A stretch of DNA of 64,000 bases, taken from the NCBI GenBank assembly GCA_018436925.1, contig JAHDKI010000010.1, positions 1 through 64,000 on the forward strand, written 5' to 3'. The notes beneath the pieces are model-generated. The model was not told the origin of the DNA, searched no databases, and worked only from the letters and a program-made list of their open reading frames with translations. Both the position numbers and the translations under genes were made by a program. Below are positions 59,624-64,000 of this stretch, piece by piece. The stretch is from Syntrophaceae bacterium. GTDB taxonomy: Bacteria > Desulfobacterota > Syntrophia > Syntrophales > Smithellaceae. Positions within the stretch are counted from its first letter, which is position 1. Every line of letters begins with the position of its first letter.

Positions 59624-60562
59624 TTGACTGAACGCCATCATCACGAAGCATTCCGTCTGGCGCGCAAGGCCGATGTCCTGGGCCTGCGCGCGAACCTCAT
59701 CTCCGCCATCCGGCGCTTTTTCGACGACCACGGTTTTCTGGAAATCGACACCCCCGTGCGCCTGCCCTCACCGGCGCCGGAGGAACACATTGAGGCGTTG
59801 CCGTCCGGCGAGTGGTTTTTGCAGACCTCGCCGGAGTTGTGCATGAAACGCCTTCTGGCCGCCGGATATCCGCACATCTATCAAATCTGCAAATGTTTCC
59901 GAAAAGATGAGCGCGGCGCCCTGCATCTTCCGGAATTCACGCTGCTTGAATGGTATGTCGCCGGATTCGATTACCTCCGCCTGATGGATCAGTGCCGGCA
60001 TCTGATCGAAACGGTGATGGCCCCCTTTGCCCCCGGCCGGAAACTGGCCTGGCGGCAAAACGCCGTCGATCTTTCGCCTCCCTGGAAGACAATGACCGTG
60101 GCGGACGCCTTTTCGAACTATGCCCCCCTCCCGCTTCAGGAAGCCTTGCAAAAGGAGCTTTTCGACGACATCCTGACGGAGTTTGTCGAGCCTCATCTGG
60201 GGCTGGATCGGCCCGTCTTTCTTTTTGATTATCCGTCGGAGCTCTCGGCGCTGGCCAGAATTCGGCCCGGCCGGCCTCCGGTCGCCGAACGTTTCGAGTT
60301 GTACATCGGCGGCATGGAACTGGCCAACGGCTTTTCCGAGCTTACAGACGCCCATGAGCAGCGGCGGCGCTTTGAAGATGCGCTCGCCCGCCGCGCCGAA
60401 AAAGGCTTTTCACCCTATGCCATGCCTGAAAAGTTTCTGGACGCCCTGCCTGCGATGCCGGATTCCGCAGGCGTCGCCGTGGGCGTGGACCGGCTGGTCA
60501 TGCTTGCGGCCGGCGCTGACCGCATCGACGAGGTTGTCGCCTTCGCGCCGGAAGACCTCTGA
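59624..60562 (+). CDS. epmA: EF-P--(R)-beta-lysine ligase EpmA (GenX/PoxA)
   Basis: 312 residues starting at TTG 59624 (CAGGA upstream). A free-standing class II lysyl-tRNA-synthetase catalytic core with no anticodon-binding domain: motif 2 CFRKDERGALHLPEFTLLEWY (here by type), motif 3 GVAVGVDRLVMLA near the end, and LYIGGMELANGFSEL for substrate binding. It activates (R)-beta-lysine with ATP and attaches it to EF-P Lys32. Thirty bases downstream of efp. Confidence 0.95.
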   Translation: MTERHHHEAFRLARKADVLGLRANLISAIRRFFDDHGFLEIDTPVRLPSPAPEEHIEALPSGEWFLQTSPELCMKRLLAAGYPHIYQICKCFRKDERGALHLPEFTLLEWYVAGFDYLRLMDQCRHLIETVMAPFAPGRKLAWRQNAVDLSPPWKTMTVADAFSNYAPLPLQEALQKELFDDILTEFVEPHLGLDRPVFLFDYPSELSALARIRPGRPPVAERFELYIGGMELANGFSELTDAHEQRRRFEDALARRAEKGFSPYAMPEKFLDALPAMPDSAGVAVGVDRLVMLAAGADRIDEVVAFAPEDL

Positions 60563-60573
60563 AGCAAAAACTA

Positions 60574-60602
60574 TTGACAAGGCCGGATTTTTCCTCTAGC
60601 GT
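60574..60602 (+). promoter_or_regulatory. Candidate sigma-70 promoter of the tol-pal operon
   Basis: TTGACA (60574-60579), a 17-base spacer and TAGCGT (60597-60602). The -35 box is perfect and the -10 weak; same -10 as at the heme operon. It starts 12 bases after the epmA stop codon. Confidence 0.45.
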
Positions 60603-60639
60603 ACAACCAAATCTTCAAACTCAACAAATGGAGAAAATC

Positions 60640-61359
<720 letters not shown>

Positions 61360-61379
61360 ACCAGCCGGAGAATCCCGCC

Positions 61380-61802
61380 ATGCGCCACGCCAGAAGAAGA
61401 ATCCGCGATCAGCGTCCGCTTGCTGAAATCAATGTCACGCCTTTTGTCGATGTGATGCTGGTTTTGCTGGTCATCTTCATGGTCACGGCGCCGATGCTGT
61501 CGATGGGCATCGACGTCAATCTGCCGCGGGTCAAATCCAAAAGCATTGACGTCACCGAAGAAAAACTCATTCTTTCAATCAACGAAAACCGGGAGATCTT
61601 TCTCAACAAAACCCCCATGGCGATGGGCGAACTCAATGACAAACTGGCCGCCATTTTCGCCAACCGCATCGACCGCGAAGTTTTTCTGCGCGCCGATAAA
61701 AACGTCCCCTACGGCTTTGTCGTGGAAGTCATGTCGGAAATCCGCAAAGCCGGCATCGACAAACTCGGCATGATCACCGAGCCGCCCGAGGCAAGAAAAT
61801 GA
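61380..61802 (+). CDS. tolR: TolR/ExbD-type protein
   Basis: 140 residues. Basic cytosolic N-terminus, then INVTPFVDVMLVLLVIFMVT with the essential membrane Asp (FVDVM), and a periplasmic domain of about 95 residues ending DKLGMITEPPEARK. It forms the ion-conducting complex with TolQ. Overlaps tolA by four bases (ATGA). Confidence 0.95.
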   Translation: MRHARRRIRDQRPLAEINVTPFVDVMLVLLVIFMVTAPMLSMGIDVNLPRVKSKSIDVTEEKLILSINENREIFLNKTPMAMGELNDKLAAIFANRIDREVFLRADKNVPYGFVVEVMSEIRKAGIDKLGMITEPPEARK

Positions 61803-62521
61803 CTGCGCGCTTGCCCCATAGGCATTCACAGGGCAATTCCGGCAACTCCATTTCGATGTTTTTTCTGTCCCTGCTGCTTCATGCTTTCGTATTGACAGTG
61901 ATGATTGTCTCCCTGCCGGCGCCGACGCGAACACTGACCTTCGGCGGACCTTATGCGGTGTCGCTGGTCGGTCCGGACGCCTTGCTGCCGCAGCGCAGCG
62001 CGCCGTCGCTGCCGGCGATTCCGGCCGCTTCGACTCTGCCGGCGACGGCCGTCGCCAAACAGGACGTTTTACCGACACCCCAGACGGCGCCGATCCGTAA
62101 AGACGACGACATCCTGCGCAGCAATATCGACCGAGCCATCGACGCGATCCGTCAGAGGCAGAGCCAATTCCATACGGACCGCCAAAACGAGAAAATCCCT
62201 CAATCGGCCGGCAACGGAGCTATAACGGATGCGATTTGGGCCGAATACAGCGCCTTTGTTCAGGCCAGAATCAAAAACAACTGGAGCCTGCCCGACACGC
62301 TGCGGCCCAGAAAGCCTGTTCTAACCATTATTGAAGTCCGCATCACCCGCGACGGCGGAATTGAGCATATTGCTTTTGAGAAGCGGTCCGGCAACGCCTA
62401 TTACGACGAATCGGCGCTTCGCGCCGTGCAGAAATCGGCGCCTTTTCCGCCGTTGCCGGCGGAATACCGGCGCGCCACCATGGACCTGGGTGTCCGGTTT
62501 CCATCATCCGAACTCCAATGA
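61799..62521 (+). CDS. tolA: TolA/TonB C-terminal energy transducer
   Basis: 240 residues. Single membrane anchor FFLSLLLHAFVLTVMIV near 21-37, a Pro/Ala-rich and then charged helical linker (about 60-135, including SNIDRAIDAIRQRQSQF), and a TonB-like C-terminal domain (about 150-240: YSAFVQARIKNNWSLPDTL, ITRDGGIEHIAFEKRSGN). The long helical rod of enterobacterial TolA is much shortened here, as usual outside enterics. Spans the periplasm to reach TolB/Pal. Confidence 0.88.
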   Translation: MTARLPHRHSQGNSGNSISMFFLSLLLHAFVLTVMIVSLPAPTRTLTFGGPYAVSLVGPDALLPQRSAPSLPAIPAASTLPATAVAKQDVLPTPQTAPIRKDDDILRSNIDRAIDAIRQRQSQFHTDRQNEKIPQSAGNGAITDAIWAEYSAFVQARIKNNWSLPDTLRPRKPVLTIIEVRITRDGGIEHIAFEKRSGNAYYDESALRAVQKSAPFPPLPAEYRRATMDLGVRFPSSELQ

Positions 62522-62543
62522 CCCGGAAAGGAAGAATGAATTC

Positions 62544-63863
62544 ATGACCTGCAAACGTCTGATGGTCTCGGTTTTTCTGATCATGCTTTTCATCGCGTTT
62601 GCGCCTTCGGCTCAAGCGGAAAAAATTTACATCGACATCGATTCGCCGGCGTTTCGCCAATTTCCACTGGCCGTTGCCGATTTCGCCATGCCGGATGGCG
62701 CCGCCGGCCGCACCCCCAAAATGAGCAGCCTCGTTCCGGATCTGGTCCGAAGCTATCTGGCCCTGACCGGACTGTTCAACATCCTGGACAAAACAAGTTA
62801 TCTCGATGCCGGTCCGTCGCAGAACCCCGAAAAGGTCAGCTTTCCGGACTGGGTCGCCGTCGGCGCGGACTATCTTCTGGCCGGAGCCATGCAGTTCGAA
62901 GGCACGGAAATGCTCTTGGAGGTCCGGCTCTACGATGTCGTCACCGGCCGGACGATCCTCCATAAAACCTACCGCACCGCCGCCGCCGACACCCGCGCCG
63001 CCTCCCGGCTGATTGCGGGCGACATTGTTGTGGCGCTCATCGGAGAAGAAGGCGATTTTGACACGCGAATCGCTTTTGTCGCCAAACGGGCGGACAAGTC
63101 CGACATCTATAGCACAGGCTACGACGGCGAAGACCTCAAACGCCTGACCCGGCACGAAACCCTTGTCGCGACGCCGCGTTGGTCGCCCGATGGACGCTAC
63201 CTTGCCTTCACGTCCTATAAAAACGGCCGGCCGGCTGTTTTTATAAAAGATCTCAAAACAAACGTGGAGCGACAGGTGGCCTTCCACGAAGGGCTGAATC
63301 TCTGCGGCGGATTTTCACCCGACAGCCGGAAACTTCTGCTGACGCTCAGCCGCGACACCAATGAAGAGATTTATGCCCTCGACATCGACTCCCTGAAGCT
63401 CGCCCGGCTCACGTACAATTACGCCATTGACGTGTCTCCGACCTGGTCGCCCTGCGGCCGGAAAATCGCCTTCGTGTCCAACCGCTCGGGCACACCGCAG
63501 ATTTTCGTGATGGATGCCGACGGCAACAACGTTCGCCGCCTTACCTATGAAGGCAATTACAACACCTCGCCCGCCTGGTCGCCGCGCGGCGGAAAACTCG
63601 CGTTTGAAGGGTTGATCGACAGGCGATTTCAGATCTTCACAGTAAACGAAGACGGAGAGGAACTCACGCAACTGACGGCCGATGACGCCAACAGCGAATC
63701 GCCCGCCTGGTCGCCTTCGGGCAGACAGATCGCGTTTAGCTCGCGCAAAGGATCGAAATACCGACTCTGCGTCGTGAACGCCAACGGGGCGAATCTTCGT
63801 GTTTTGCGAGAGGAGCATTATCCTTTGACCATGCCCGCCTGGTCGCCGCGCAAGCTTCAGTAA
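62544..63863 (+). CDS. tolB: Tol-Pal system protein TolB
   Basis: 439 residues from ATG 62544 with AAGGAAG upstream. Signal peptide ends near FAPSAQA (about 24). N-terminal D1 domain (about 25-150: FPLAVADFAMPDG, YLLAGAMQFEG) then a six-bladed PD40/WD40-like propeller with repeated PRWSPDGRYLAFTS, PTWSPCGRKIAFVSN and PAWSPSGRQIAFSS units. Binds Pal and TolA in the periplasm. Confidence 0.96.
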   Translation: MTCKRLMVSVFLIMLFIAFAPSAQAEKIYIDIDSPAFRQFPLAVADFAMPDGAAGRTPKMSSLVPDLVRSYLALTGLFNILDKTSYLDAGPSQNPEKVSFPDWVAVGADYLLAGAMQFEGTEMLLEVRLYDVVTGRTILHKTYRTAAADTRAASRLIAGDIVVALIGEEGDFDTRIAFVAKRADKSDIYSTGYDGEDLKRLTRHETLVATPRWSPDGRYLAFTSYKNGRPAVFIKDLKTNVERQVAFHEGLNLCGGFSPDSRKLLLTLSRDTNEEIYALDIDSLKLARLTYNYAIDVSPTWSPCGRKIAFVSNRSGTPQIFVMDADGNNVRRLTYEGNYNTSPAWSPRGGKLAFEGLIDRRFQIFTVNEDGEELTQLTADDANSESPAWSPSGRQIAFSSRKGSKYRLCVVNANGANLRVLREEHYPLTMPAWSPRKLQ

Positions 63864-63886
63864 ATCGCCGGCTGCGGCTTTTTAGT

Positions 63887-63916
63887 TGACAGCAAGCTGT
63901 TAAATATGTTTAGTTT
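63887..63916 (+). promoter_or_regulatory. Possible promoter for pal
   Basis: TTGACA (63887-63892) followed after 18 bases by TTAGTT. A short GCCG/CGGC stem with TTTTT (63868-63884) lies just before it, after the tolB stop codon. Both are weak on their own. Confidence 0.3.
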
Positions 63917-63976
63917 TCCAAACAGTTGTCATCAACCGGTAAAACCAATGAGTTATTTAAAGAAAGGAGTTTGAGC

Positions 63977-64000
63977 ATGAAAAAGCATTTTGCCCTCGCA
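63977..64000 (+). CDS. Start of the next gene, probably pal (cut by window end)
   Basis: AAGGAG at 63965-63970 precedes ATG 63977, and eight codons (MKKHFALA) are visible, which begin like a lipoprotein signal peptide. Position after tolB makes peptidoglycan-associated lipoprotein the obvious candidate; eight residues do not prove it. Confidence 0.55.

Overview
The window reads as the chromosome of an anaerobic, acyl-CoA-metabolising member of the old Deltaproteobacteria (Desulfobacterota; Syntrophales-like is my best guess). The main grounds are a heme operon of the siroheme-dependent AhbABCD type, a 2-hydroxyacyl-CoA dehydratase/activase set, a glutaconate-type CoA-transferase with a biotin-dependent carboxyltransferase, several sigma-54 style promoters and a PEP-CTERM protein. 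The species call is inference; no rRNA or tRNA gene is visible.

Layout. 1-330: tail of an IS256-type insertion sequence, then a sigma-70 promoter. 331-8902: a giant DUF2339 membrane protein with the frameshifted remnant of a partner gene, then a run of small membrane, lipid-modifying or unknown proteins. 8942-12817 (minus): zinc-ribbon protein and a three-gene 2-hydroxyacyl-CoA dehydratase operon with a heptanucleotide tandem repeat between two of its genes. 13078-14081: sigma-54 promoter and secreted GDSL esterase with PEP-CTERM sorting signal. 14128-17579 (minus): polA and a Yip1 protein. 17730-27307 (minus): heme operon in the order met8-like, ccsA/hemX, hemA, hemC, cobA-hemD, ahbC, hemB, ahbD, ahbA/B, interrupted by an inverted-repeat element holding a broken GIY-YIG nuclease. 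27467-30535 (minus): an RND/MMPL exporter fused to a methyltransferase.

30968-36441 is a five-gene plus-strand signalling operon: receiver-TPR protein, soluble histidine kinase, TPR protein, HAMP/HD-GYP phosphodiesterase and TPR lipoprotein. It is preceded by a leader ending in a terminator-like hairpin. 36511-38387 (minus) holds a tiny conserved-looking protein, rmlD and truA. 38547-46278 is an acyl-CoA catabolic region: carboxyltransferase, CoA-transferase A and B, MarR regulator with a visible promoter/operator, molybdopterin oxidoreductase, crotonase and an NTF2-like protein. 46363-54114 holds a secreted Sm-like protein, a five-PAS protein with three 369-bp tandem repeats, a patatin/formyltransferase/TupA-type ATP-grasp cluster, a DmeF-like metal exporter and an RNA pseudouridine synthase.

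54203-57480 is a compact regulatory unit: a secreted cutinase/PET-hydrolase-like enzyme with a near-consensus sigma-54 promoter, divergent from a sigma-54 activator with TGTTTCA/TGAAACA repeats between them. 57876-60562 encodes EpmB, EF-P and EpmA (beta-lysylation of EF-P). 60640 to the end is the tolQRAB-pal operon, cut after eight codons of pal. The strongest leads for something new are the polyester-hydrolase/sigma-54 pair, the TPR-kinase-HD-GYP operon, the patatin/formyltransferase/ATP-grasp cluster and the repeat-bounded GIY-YIG element.
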